From NCBI GenBank assembly GCA_030698645.1, contig JAUYMV010000310.1, forward strand, positions 1 through 5,917: a stretch of 5,917 nt of DNA. The letters are read 5' to 3'. The position numbers and the translations under genes are program-made. Of this stretch, positions 1-5,744 are shown piece after piece. Every line of letters starts with the position of its first letter. Positions within the stretch are counted from its first letter, which is position 1. The notes below the pieces were generated by a model. The model had not been told where the DNA came from. It worked only from the letters and a program-made list of their open reading frames with translations, and searched no databases. The stretch is from Mesorhizobium sp. Its GTDB lineage: Bacteria; Pseudomonadota; Alphaproteobacteria; Rhizobiales; Rhizobiaceae.

Positions 1-25
1 CCCGCGCCTGCCGGCAACGTCTCGA

Positions 26-1888
26 TCAGGCGTCGAGAACCTCACGCACCTTCGCGGCCAGCTGCTCGATGGTGAACGGCTTGGCGATGAAGTTCACGCC
101 GTGGTCGAGTACGCCATTGTGCACCACGGCATTGCGCGTGAAGCCGGTCGTGAACAGCACCTTGAGGCCGGGCCGCAACTGCAGCGCCTGGTCGGCGAGC
201 TTGCGCCCGTTGACCTCGGGCATGACGATGTCGGTAAACAGCAGCACGATGTCCGGATGGCTGTCGAGCTTGCGCATCGCGCTGGCCGCATCGCTTGCGT
301 GAATGACGCTGTAGCCGAGTTCACGCAGCGCCTCGACGCTGAGCGCGCGGACGCGCTCGTCGTCCTCGACCACCAGGATGGCTTCCTCCGGTCGGCCCGC
401 ACGCGCGGCGCGGCGTTCTTCCTCGACGTCCGAGACCTCCTCGCCGAAATGACGCTTCAGGTAGATCTTGACCGTCGTGCCGTGGCCCGGTTCGGAATAG
501 ATCTTCACGTGGCCGCCCGTCTGCTTGACGAAGCCGAACACCTGCGAAAGCCCGAGTCCGGTCCCCTTGTCCACCGCCTTGGTGGTGAAGAATGGGTCGA
601 ATGCGCGCGCCACCACCTCCGGTGGCATTCCGGTCCCGGTGTCGGTCACAGCGACCAGCACATACTGCCCGGCCGGCACATCGGCGTTTGTGGCGGCGTA
701 GCGGTCGTCGAGATGGCAGTTGGCCGTCTCGATGGTAAGCCGGCCGCCGCCGGGCATCGCGTCGCGGCCATTGACCGCGAGATTGAGCACGGCATTCTCC
801 AGCTGGCTCGCATCGGCGTGGGTCCGCCACAGGCCGCCGGCCAGCACGGTTTCGATCTGCACCGTCTCGCCGAGCGTACGGCTGAGCAGTTCGGACATGC
901 CGGCAATCAGGCGGTTGGCGTCGATAACGCTCGGCGACAGCGGCTGCTGGCGCGAAAAGGCCAACAGACGGGCCGTCAGGCTCGCGGCGCGGGTGGCCGC
1001 GTCCATCGCGGCATCGACGAACTTCTGCAAGTCGGTCTCGCCGCGCGCCACCTTGCGCTGGATCAGGTTCATCGCGCTGATGATGACGGCCAGCATGTTG
1101 TTGAAGTCGTGCGCGATGCCGCCGGTCAACTGGCCGACGGCCTCCATCTTCTGCATCTGGCGGATGCGCGTTTCGGCCATTTCCTTCTCGTGCATCTCCC
1201 GCGACAGGGCCTGGTTCGTCGCGATCAGTTCGCGGTGCGCCGCGGCCATGTCGAGCATGCGGCGGCGCGCTCCCGAGATGCTGATCGCGGCCACTACGGC
1301 AAGGGCCAGCAGCGCCGCAACCGATCCGAGGCTCAACCAGCGGCTGGCCTCGATCGAAGACTGCAGCCGGGCGTTCAGCACGTCCGTCTCGGCGCGCCGC
1401 ATGACGTCGATGACGTCGCGAATGCGGCCCATCGACCGCCTGCCGGCGTCGGTGCGCACCAGCGCCAGGGCATCCGCCGCGCGGTTGTCTCTGTAGAGAT
1501 CGATCACATCGTTCATCTCGGCGAATTTTTCGGCGACCAGGTCCTGCAACGTCGCGAACCGGCTGGCCTGCACCGGATCGTCGACCACCCCCTGGCCGAT
1601 CGCCTGCAATTCGGCGGGAAGGGCCGCTTCCGCGGTGCGATTGGGCGCCAGATAGGACTCGTCGCCGGTCAACAGGTAGCCGCGCTTGCCCGTTTCGGCT
1701 TCCTGAAGGAGCGAAAGCACCCCGCTCAGCCGGCGCTCGAACTCCGAGGCCCGCATGACGGCGGCGTTGTCGGCACGCTGGCCCTCGATCAGCCAGGCCC
1801 GCGCGCCAATGATGGCGGCAAGTACCATGAATCCCGCCAGAAGCGGAAACAACTGCAGCCAGAAGGCCTTGCGCACGCCAGCGATCAT
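26..1888 (-). CDS. CHASE3-type membrane hybrid sensor histidine kinase with C-terminal receiver domain
   Basis: This is a 620-residue inner-membrane sensor that should autophosphorylate on His and pass phosphate to its own receiver. Seen in order: a hydrophobic segment at about 9-34, an extracytoplasmic region at about 40-180 whose TGKRGYLLTG stretch (66-75) is typical of CHASE3, a second membrane segment at about 184-206, then a helical linker. The H-box GGIAHDFNN has phospho-acceptor His260. The ATPase domain has N-box Asn373, G1 DTGTG (416-420), FDPFFTTK (430-437) and G2 GTGLGLS (442-448). The receiver covers about 503-618, with acidic residues 508-510, phospho-acceptor Asp553, Thr581 and Lys603 in AKPF. 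All key residues are present. The ATG at 1888 is chosen because GAAG lies 8 bases upstream; an in-frame TTG at 1921 would add 11 residues. No separate response regulator lies in the window. It is divergent from the sugar genes. The ligand cannot be read from sequence. Confidence 0.93.
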   Translation of the reverse strand: MIAGVRKAFWLQLFPLLAGFMVLAAIIGARAWLIEGQRADNAAVMRASEFERRLSGVLSLLQEAETGKRGYLLTGDESYLAPNRTAEAALPAELQAIGQGVVDDPVQASRFATLQDLVAEKFAEMNDVIDLYRDNRAADALALVRTDAGRRSMGRIRDVIDVMRRAETDVLNARLQSSIEASRWLSLGSVAALLALAVVAAISISGARRRMLDMAAAHRELIATNQALSREMHEKEMAETRIRQMQKMEAVGQLTGGIAHDFNNMLAVIISAMNLIQRKVARGETDLQKFVDAAMDAATRAASLTARLLAFSRQQPLSPSVIDANRLIAGMSELLSRTLGETVQIETVLAGGLWRTHADASQLENAVLNLAVNGRDAMPGGGRLTIETANCHLDDRYAATNADVPAGQYVLVAVTDTGTGMPPEVVARAFDPFFTTKAVDKGTGLGLSQVFGFVKQTGGHVKIYSEPGHGTTVKIYLKRHFGEEVSDVEEERRAARAGRPEEAILVVEDDERVRALSVEALRELGYSVIHASDAASAMRKLDSHPDIVLLFTDIVMPEVNGRKLADQALQLRPGLKVLFTTGFTRNAVVHNGVLDHGVNFIAKPFTIEQLAAKVREVLDA

Positions 1889-1935
1889 CGCACCATCTTC
1901 ACGTTCATATCGAACGAGCAACCCACCGAACCAAT

Positions 1936-1964
1936 GTCGTATTGAGCCTTCGGCCCGATGGCAA
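1936..1964 (-). promoter_or_regulatory. Candidate sigma70-type promoter for the histidine kinase
   Basis: Read on the minus strand, TTGCCA (1964-1959) matches the -35 consensus at five of six bases. It is followed after exactly 17 bases by TACGAC (1941-1936), a poor three-of-six -10. A start near 1929 would give a leader of about 40 bases to the ATG at 1888, but would leave only a few bases before the alternative TTG at 1921, which mildly favours the ATG. The -10 is weak, so this is only a candidate. Confidence 0.3.
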
Positions 1965-1978
1965 GGTCGCTCTCTGCC

Positions 1979-2004
1979 GGCATCCGGGGCGATGCCCCGA
2001 TGCC
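1979..2004. repeat. Strong inverted repeat (11 bp of stem, one bulge) between divergent genes
   Basis: The arms are GGCAT plus CGGGGC on the left and GCCCCG plus ATGCC on the right, around a GAT centre. One extra C (1984) is the only interruption. It lies about midway between the kinase and isomerase starts and outside both candidate promoters. No T-run follows on either strand, so it does not look like an intrinsic terminator. It could be an operator for a dimeric regulator, a structured RNA leader if transcription starts further upstream, or one copy of a dispersed palindromic element. Confidence 0.6.
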
Positions 2005-2033
2005 AACCTCACATGGCGCCACGCATGTTTCGG

Positions 2034-2062
2034 TTGCGCGGAAGATGCTTCGCTTTTATCCA
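2034..2062 (+). promoter_or_regulatory. Weak candidate promoter for the isomerase-kinase pair
   Basis: TTGCGC (2034-2039) and TATCCA (2057-2062) are separated by 17 bases and would place the transcript start near 2069, about 33 bases before the isomerase ATG. Both boxes match consensus only partly. A small imperfect hairpin (GAAG-ATG-CTTC at 2041-2051) followed by TTTT sits inside the spacer. No better promoter was found in 1922-2101. Confidence 0.2.
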
Positions 2063-2091
2063 TTCGCCTTGGCGCCTGCTCGACCGGTGAC

Positions 2092-2098
2092 GGGAGGA
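2092..2098 (+). promoter_or_regulatory. Ribosome binding site that fixes the isomerase start
   Basis: GGGAGGA contains a full GGAGG core, 4 bases before the ATG at 2102. The reading frame stays open upstream to an ATG at 1958, so this site decides that translation begins at 2102 and not at the earlier codon. A near-identical GGGAGGA precedes the M24 gene. Confidence 0.85.
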
Positions 2099-2101
2099 AC
2101 G

Positions 2102-2788
2102 ATGAAGCGCTCCGAAATCAACCGAATTCTGCTCGACGCGGACGCCTTCATCCGCTCGTTCGGTTATATCCTGCCGCCCTTCGCCTACTGGACGCCGGGC
2201 GAGATGCGCGACCGCCAGGCGGACATCGCCGGCATCGCGCAAGCCCGGCTCGGCTGGGACATCACCGACTACGGCAAGGGCGAATTCCGACGCTTCGGGC
2301 TGTTCCTGTTCACCGTGCGCAACGGCGACGCCGCTGATCTCGCCAAGGGACGCGGCATGCTTTACGCGGAAAAGATCATGATCTCGCGCCGCGACCAGGT
2401 CGCGCCGATGCACCGCCACGACGTCAAGGCGGAGGACATCATCAATCGCGGCGGCGGCACGCTGGCGCTGAAGCTGTTCATGTCGGATCGGGACGGCGCG
2501 ATCGACCGCGATGCGTCGGTCCGCGTGCCCTGCGACGGCATGATGCGGACAGTCGAAGCGGGCGGCATATTGCGGCTTGCGCCCGGCGAGAGCGTCACGC
2601 TGCTGCCCGGCGTCTGGCACGCCTTCTGGGCGGAGCACCAGGACGTGCTGATCGGCGAGGTCTCGACGGTCAACGACGATGTCGCCGACAACGTCTTCGC
2701 CGAGCCGATCAGCCGCTTCGCCGATGTCGAGGAAGACGAGCCGCCGGTCCACCTCCTGGTGTCGGACTATGCCCGCTGGCTTGGCTGA
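2102..2788 (+). CDS. D-lyxose ketol-isomerase family protein (cupin; formerly DUF1498)
   Basis: This 228-residue protein is likely a cytosolic, metal-dependent cupin sugar isomerase. Characterised family members interconvert D-lyxose and D-xylulose, and several also act on D-mannose and D-fructose. The sequence shows MHRHDVKAED (103-112) and GVWHAFWAE (170-178). These supply His104, His106, Glu111 and His173, matching in spacing the three-His/one-Glu metal site of E. coli D-lyxose isomerase. The length is normal for the family. The N-terminus (MKRSEINRILLDADAFIRSFGY) agrees with a start at 2102, as does the strong ribosome site before it. It is followed after 11 bases by a kinase gene, forming an apparent operon. 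The family call is firm; the exact sugar (lyxose, mannose or another 2,3-cis aldose) is inferred only. Confidence 0.9.
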   Translation: MKRSEINRILLDADAFIRSFGYILPPFAYWTPGEMRDRQADIAGIAQARLGWDITDYGKGEFRRFGLFLFTVRNGDAADLAKGRGMLYAEKIMISRRDQVAPMHRHDVKAEDIINRGGGTLALKLFMSDRDGAIDRDASVRVPCDGMMRTVEAGGILRLAPGESVTLLPGVWHAFWAEHQDVLIGEVSTVNDDVADNVFAEPISRFADVEEDEPPVHLLVSDYARWLG

Positions 2789-2799
2789 GAGGAGGACCC

Positions 2800-3414
2800 A
2801 TGTCGGAGATCGCACATATCGCCGCCCAGCTCTTCCGCCGCGCCGCCGGTCGGCAGCGCCTGATCGTCGCGATTGCCGGCCCGCCCGGCTCGGGCAAGTC
2901 GACGCTCGCCGAAGCATTGCACGACGCGCTTGTCGCTGGCGGCCAGTCGGCGGCGGTCGTGGCGATGGACGGCTTCCATTTCGACGATTCAGTGCTGCGG
3001 GCGCGCGGCCAGCACGATCGCAAGGGCGCGCCGGAAACCTTCGACGTCGCCGGCTTCGAGCATCTCCTGGGCCGGCTGCGCGCCCGCGAGGCCGACGTCG
3101 CCGTGCCGGTCTTCGACCGTTCGATCGAGATCGCGCGGGCCGGCGGCGCCATTGTCGGGGCGGAGGCGCGTATCGTCCTGGTCGAAGGAAACTACCTGCT
3201 GCTCGACGAGGAGCCATGGCGCCGGCTCGGACCCATGATCGACGTCTCGATCTTCCTCGACGTGCCGCGGGACGAGCTCGAGCGCCGTCTGATCCGGCGC
3301 TGGCTGGAGCTTGGCCATTCGCCGGACGAGGCGCGCGCCAAGGCGCTGTCCAACGACATTCCAAACGCCCAGCGCGTTCTGGAAAAACGTCGCCCCGCCG
3401 ACATCGTTATCTGA
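2800..3414 (+). CDS. FrcK/uridine-kinase-like P-loop kinase, probable sugar kinase
   Basis: This 204-residue cytosolic P-loop kinase belongs to the uridine kinase/pantothenate kinase-like group that includes FrcK of the rhizobial fructose transport operon. The Walker A is GPPGSGKST (27-35), with Lys33 and Ser34 for nucleotide and magnesium. Next come MDGFHFDD (56-63), RKGAPETFDV (74-83), VPVFDRS (102-108), a Walker-B-like IVLVEGNYLLLDEEPW (125-140), and a C-terminal lid with RRWLELG and SNDIPNAQRV (184-193). These are all hallmarks of the family, and the length is typical. GAGGAGG four bases before the ATG makes translation efficient. The coupling to the isomerase suggests phosphorylation of the ketose product, for example D-xylulose or D-fructose. 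The phosphate acceptor has not, to my knowledge, been firmly shown for this family, so substrate is inference. Confidence 0.85.
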   Translation: MSEIAHIAAQLFRRAAGRQRLIVAIAGPPGSGKSTLAEALHDALVAGGQSAAVVAMDGFHFDDSVLRARGQHDRKGAPETFDVAGFEHLLGRLRAREADVAVPVFDRSIEIARAGGAIVGAEARIVLVEGNYLLLDEEPWRRLGPMIDVSIFLDVPRDELERRLIRRWLELGHSPDEARAKALSNDIPNAQRVLEKRRPADIVI

Positions 3415-3439
3415 TGCCGGCCACGGCGCCAGGGCGACG

Positions 3440-4630
3440 TCAGGCCGTCCCGCCGATGTTCCAGCCGCGGCCGCGCGCGCCCATCATCTCGTAGCCGTCC
3501 GCGGTCACCGCGATGGTGTCCTCGAGCTTGATGAAGCCGCGCCTCGGATGCAGCATCGTCGTCTCGACCGACAGCACCATGCCGGCTTCGAGCGGCCTGT
3601 CGGCGTCGACCCCGTCATAGGCGACCGGATGATTGGTCATCAGGAATGGCGCCTCATGGCTGATCAGGCCCATGCCATGCGCGAAGAAGTCTGTGAAAGC
3701 CGCGCTCGGCGACGCTTTGAGCACGCGCTCGGCGTCGGCGATCAAGTCGGCGCCCGCCGCTCCGGCGCGGATGCGGGCGAACGCCGCCTGCTGCACCGCA
3801 TCGATCTCGGCCAGCAGATCCTGCAGCTCCGCGTCCGGCTCGCCCAGCACCGCCATCCGGCACAGGTCGCCGATATAGCCGTGGTAGTTGCCGCCGGAAT
3901 CGAGCGACATCACGTCGCCCGACTTCCAGGTCTCGGGCGACACCGCGCGGTTGTGGCTGGCGCCGAGCGTGATCAGCGCATATTCGAAGGTCAGGCCGCG
4001 ATTGGTCTCCTCGCGCCTCAGCGCTTCGACGATGCCGCCCTTGGAGGATCCGTCCCGCTGGCTGGCGAAGACCGCGAGCATGGAATCGGTGATGAGTTCG
4101 GAGGCAAGCCGCAGCTTGGCGAGTTCGTCCGGCGTCTTGATCGCCCGCATGCGCTCCAGCATATGCGTGGCATCGACGAAGTCCGGCGCGCCGAGTTCCT
4201 TCTGCAGGGCGAGAAACGCGTCGTGCGGCAGGAATCCCGGCTCGATGCCGATGCGCGCGCCGGACGCGCCGATGCTTTTCAGGTGCCCGGCGGCCTGGAT
4301 CGCGGCGTCCACGGTGCCCCAGCAATTCGCGTAGACCGATGGGGTCCAGAACGGATTGACCTGCTGCTCGTGGCCTTCCATGCGGTTGCCGACATAGGCG
4401 GCGCGCTCCGGCCCGTTCTTCTGGTAGATGACGACGGGCAGATAACGGCTGTGGCCGATGGCTTCCATGGCATGGAAGAAGATGTAGCGGTAGCCGCCGA
4501 GAAGATACTGGACATTGTGTTTCGAGGTGGCGAGCAGCACGTCGATGCCGGCCTCGTCCATCAGCCTGTCGACGCGTTCCCGATCGAAGGGTACGCCGGT
4601 CGACGTGATGCTTCCTGCGGCGACGTTCAT
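3440..4630 (-). CDS. M24-family metallopeptidase/hydrolase (prolidase/Xaa-Pro aminopeptidase fold)
   Basis: This 396-residue cytosolic enzyme has the two-domain creatinase/prolidase layout: an N-terminal domain (about 14-160) and a C-terminal pita-bread domain (about 168-385). All five dinuclear metal ligands are present: Asp244 and Asp255 in LDSGGNYHGYIGD, His318 in AHGMGL, Glu356 in SVETT and Glu370 in KLEDT. The 11- and 14-residue spacings match prolidases. His226 and His325 fit the conserved substrate/proton-shuttle positions. This argues against a true creatinase, which lacks the metal site. The start at 4630 is supported by GGGAGGA with GGAGG 5 bases upstream; the frame extends upstream without support. 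There is no signal peptide. It is divergent from a choline-kinase-like and an amine-dehydrogenase-like gene, so it may cleave an amide or imide bond in a small nitrogen compound and not a peptide. The substrate is unknown. Confidence 0.9.
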   Translation of the reverse strand: MNVAAGSITSTGVPFDRERVDRLMDEAGIDVLLATSKHNVQYLLGGYRYIFFHAMEAIGHSRYLPVVIYQKNGPERAAYVGNRMEGHEQQVNPFWTPSVYANCWGTVDAAIQAAGHLKSIGASGARIGIEPGFLPHDAFLALQKELGAPDFVDATHMLERMRAIKTPDELAKLRLASELITDSMLAVFASQRDGSSKGGIVEALRREETNRGLTFEYALITLGASHNRAVSPETWKSGDVMSLDSGGNYHGYIGDLCRMAVLGEPDAELQDLLAEIDAVQQAAFARIRAGAAGADLIADAERVLKASPSAAFTDFFAHGMGLISHEAPFLMTNHPVAYDGVDADRPLEAGMVLSVETTMLHPRRGFIKLEDTIAVTADGYEMMGARGRGWNIGGTA

Positions 4631-4658
4631 GTCTTCCTCCCATGCGGTGCCGGCGGCA

Positions 4659-4687
4659 TTTCTAGCGCACGGCGCTGGCGAAGTGAA
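4659..4687 (-). promoter_or_regulatory. Weak candidate promoter for the M24 gene
   Basis: On the minus strand TTCACT (4687-4682) and TAGAAA (4664-4659) lie 17 bases apart, each matching four of six consensus positions. A start near 4652 would give a leader of about 22 bases, enough for the ribosome site at 4636-4640. The match is modest and could be chance. Confidence 0.2.
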
Positions 4688-4717
4688 CCGTCTCGCGAAA
4701 AACACGCGACACCTTGC

Positions 4718-4741
4718 GGTTACGTTGACAAGGTTACGTTG
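4718..4741. repeat. Perfect 10-bp tandem direct repeat GGTTACGTTG in divergent promoter region
   Basis: GGTTACGTTG occurs at 4718-4727 and again at 4732-4741, separated by ACAA, so the period is 14 bases. The first copy overlaps the -35 hexamer TTGACA and the second lies in the promoter spacer. Placement and exactness suggest paired binding sites for a regulator of the plus-strand genes and perhaps of the divergent M24 gene. No regulator gene is in the window. Confidence 0.55.
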
Positions 4742-4754
4742 GCTGCACGACATT
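4725..4754 (+). promoter_or_regulatory. Candidate promoter for the choline-kinase-like/dehydrogenase operon
   Basis: A perfect -35 hexamer TTGACA (4725-4730) is followed after 18 bases by GACATT (4749-4754), a three-of-six -10. Alphaproteobacterial promoters often have a good -35 and a poor -10, so this is plausible. It predicts a start near 4761 and a leader of about 93 bases. The 10-base direct repeat covers the -35 and spacer, where a bound protein would block RNA polymerase. Confidence 0.4.
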
Positions 4755-4793
4755 GCGGGTGCTGCGGAGCCTTGATGCGATTTGCAGGCGCGA

Positions 4794-4805
4794 CCGCAGT
4801 TGCGG
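4794..4805. repeat. Small dyad CCGCA-GT-TGCGG in the leader
   Basis: Two perfect 5-bp arms surround a GT centre, downstream of the predicted transcript start and about 50 bases before the choline-kinase-like start. It may be an operator or a hairpin of the leader RNA. Arms this short can arise by chance in GC-rich DNA. Confidence 0.3.
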
Positions 4806-4823
4806 CCGTGAAAAACGTTCGAG

Positions 4824-4837
4824 GCCAAGGCTTTGGC
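4824..4837. repeat. Small inverted repeat GCCAA-GGCT-TTGGC just before the ribosome site
   Basis: The arms are perfect over 5 bp with a 4-base loop. The right arm ends 5 bases before the Shine-Dalgarno-like TGGGGT. As RNA it would form a short hairpin next to the ribosome site and could modulate initiation at the weak TTG start. Its short length makes a regulatory role uncertain. Confidence 0.25.
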
Positions 4838-4841
4838 AGAC

Positions 4842-4847
4842 TGGGGT
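4842..4847 (+). promoter_or_regulatory. Ribosome binding site supporting a TTG start
   Basis: TGGGGT is a moderate match to the Shine-Dalgarno sequence, with its core about 6-7 bases before the TTG at 4854. An in-frame TGA at 4851-4853 directly abuts that TTG, so no earlier start is possible. The alternative GTG at 4863 lacks a well-spaced ribosome site. Confidence 0.55.
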
Positions 4848-4853
4848 ATTTGA

Positions 4854-5744
4854 TTGATCGACGTGAATGCCCGTATCTGGGTGCTGCCGATCTGGACCGG
4901 GCCAGTAGAGCCGAAGCCGCTCAAGGGCGGGCTGTCCAACCGCAGCTATACGGTGCGGGACAGCGGCCGGAAATTCGTCGTGCGGTTCGGCCAGGACTAC
5001 CCCTTCCACCACGTCATCCGGTCGCGCGATATCATGACGGCGAAGGCGGCTCACGTCGCCGGCTTCGCACCCGAAGTCATCTATACCAGCCCCGGCGTGA
5101 TGGTGTCGGTCTTCATCGACGGCAAGACCTTCACGGCCGAGGACGTGCGCGCCAACATCGCGCCGCTCGCCGATCTGATGAAGCGCTTCCATACCGAAAT
5201 GCCGCATCACCTGAGCGGTCCGGGATTTGCGTTCTGGGTGTTCCACGTCATCCGCGACTATGCCCGTACGCTGCGCGAGGGCGCCAGCCGGATGCGCGGC
5301 GAGTTGTCCGGATATGTTGAACTGTCGGAAGAATTGGAGCGCGCGCAGCCACCCCTGCCGATCGTTTTCGGGCACAACGATTTCCTGCCCGCCAATATCC
5401 TCGATGACGGAACACGGCTCTGGCTGATCGATTTCGAATATGCCGGCTTCTCCACGGCGATGTTCGATCTTGCCGGGCTCGCATCCAATGCCGGCTTTTC
5501 GGCCGAGCAGTCGGAAGAACTTCTGGCGCGCTATTTCGGCGGCAAGCCCGGTCCGGACATCGTGCGGGCGCATGCTGCGATGCAATGCGCCTCGCTGCTG
5601 CGCGAGGCCATGTGGAGCATGGTCTCGGAACTGCATCTGAACGCGCCCGGCGTCGACTATGTCGCCTACACGGCTGAGAACCTGGCGCGGCTCGAAGTCG
5701 CGCTCGACAATTACCGGACGATCTACGGAAAGACGCCATCATGA
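4854..5744 (+). CDS. Choline/ethanolamine kinase-like phosphotransferase (APH fold)
   Basis: This 296-residue cytosolic protein has the aminoglycoside phosphotransferase/choline kinase fold and should transfer phosphate from ATP to a small hydroxyl substrate. Visible motifs are the glycine-rich GGLSNRSY (25-32), the FVVRFG strand (41-46), the catalytic Brenner motif [11 protein letters not shown] (173-183) with Asp176 and Asn181, and the magnesium-binding LIDFEYAG (191-198) with Asp193. The N-terminal [12 protein letters not shown] with the following PLKGG is typical of bacterial choline-kinase-like proteins and shows the start cannot lie far downstream; TTG 4854 or GTG 4863 are the options. 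Its last bases overlap the next gene as ATGA, so the two are probably translationally coupled. [10 protein letters not shown] and the adjacent amine dehydrogenase favour an amino-alcohol over an antibiotic substrate, but choline itself is not proven. Confidence 0.88.
   Translation: MIDVNARIWVLPIWTGPVEPKPLKGGLSNRSYTVRDSGRKFVVRFGQDYPFHHVIRSRDIMTAKAAHVAGFAPEVIYTSPGVMVSVFIDGKTFTAEDVRANIAPLADLMKRFHTEMPHHLSGPGFAFWVFHVIRDYARTLREGASRMRGELSGYVELSEELERAQPPLPIVFGHNDFLPANILDDGTRLWLIDFEYAGFSTAMFDLAGLASNAGFSAEQSEELLARYFGGKPGPDIVRAHAAMQCASLLREAMWSMVSELHLNAPGVDYVAYTAENLARLEVALDNYRTIYGKTPS

Noticed and set aside
1889..1921. TTG start at 1921 for the histidine kinase
   Set aside because: It would place 11 charged residues before the first membrane helix and sits only a few bases from the predicted transcript start; ATG 1888 has a plausible GAAG site.
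101..1945. Long plus-strand open frame (614 codons) opposite the histidine kinase
   Set aside because: It mirrors the kinase gene, gives a low-complexity His/Arg/Ala-rich translation with no recognisable domain and has no convincing ribosome site. It is a GC-rich antisense shadow.
2014..2076. TGGCGCC present twice (2014-2020 and 2070-2076) upstream of the isomerase
   Set aside because: A short, GC-rich, self-complementary word with a 56-base spacing; expected by chance in this base composition.
1958..2101. 48-residue N-terminal extension of the isomerase from ATG 1958
   Set aside because: The frame is open but has no ribosome site, crosses the dyad and candidate promoter, and the family begins at the MKRSEINR segment, where a strong GGGAGGA site precedes ATG 2102.
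2009..3364. Minus-strand open frame (451 codons) opposite the isomerase and kinase
   Set aside because: Arg/Ala/Pro-rich translation typical of antisense GC-rich frames; both opposite genes are well supported.
3440..4630. M24 gene as creatinase or as ectoine hydrolase (DoeA/EutD)
   Set aside because: All five metal ligands are present, unlike creatinase, and no other ectoine-degradation gene is in the window, so neither specific name can be supported.
4693..4709. Inverted repeat TCGCG / CGCGA with a 7-base loop in the second intergenic region
   Set aside because: Arms of only 5 GC-rich bases and a long loop, not aligned with either candidate promoter; too weak to call.
4631..4939. Upstream in-frame extension of the M24 gene to 4939
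   Set aside because: It would run through the divergent promoter region and overlap the start of the choline-kinase-like gene, while ATG 4630 has a strong ribosome site and the expected family length.
3311..5320. Very long plus-strand open frame (669 codons) across the M24 gene and into the next gene
   Set aside because: It starts inside the kinase in another frame, runs antisense to a motif-complete M24 enzyme and then out of frame through the choline-kinase-like gene. It has no domain of its own.
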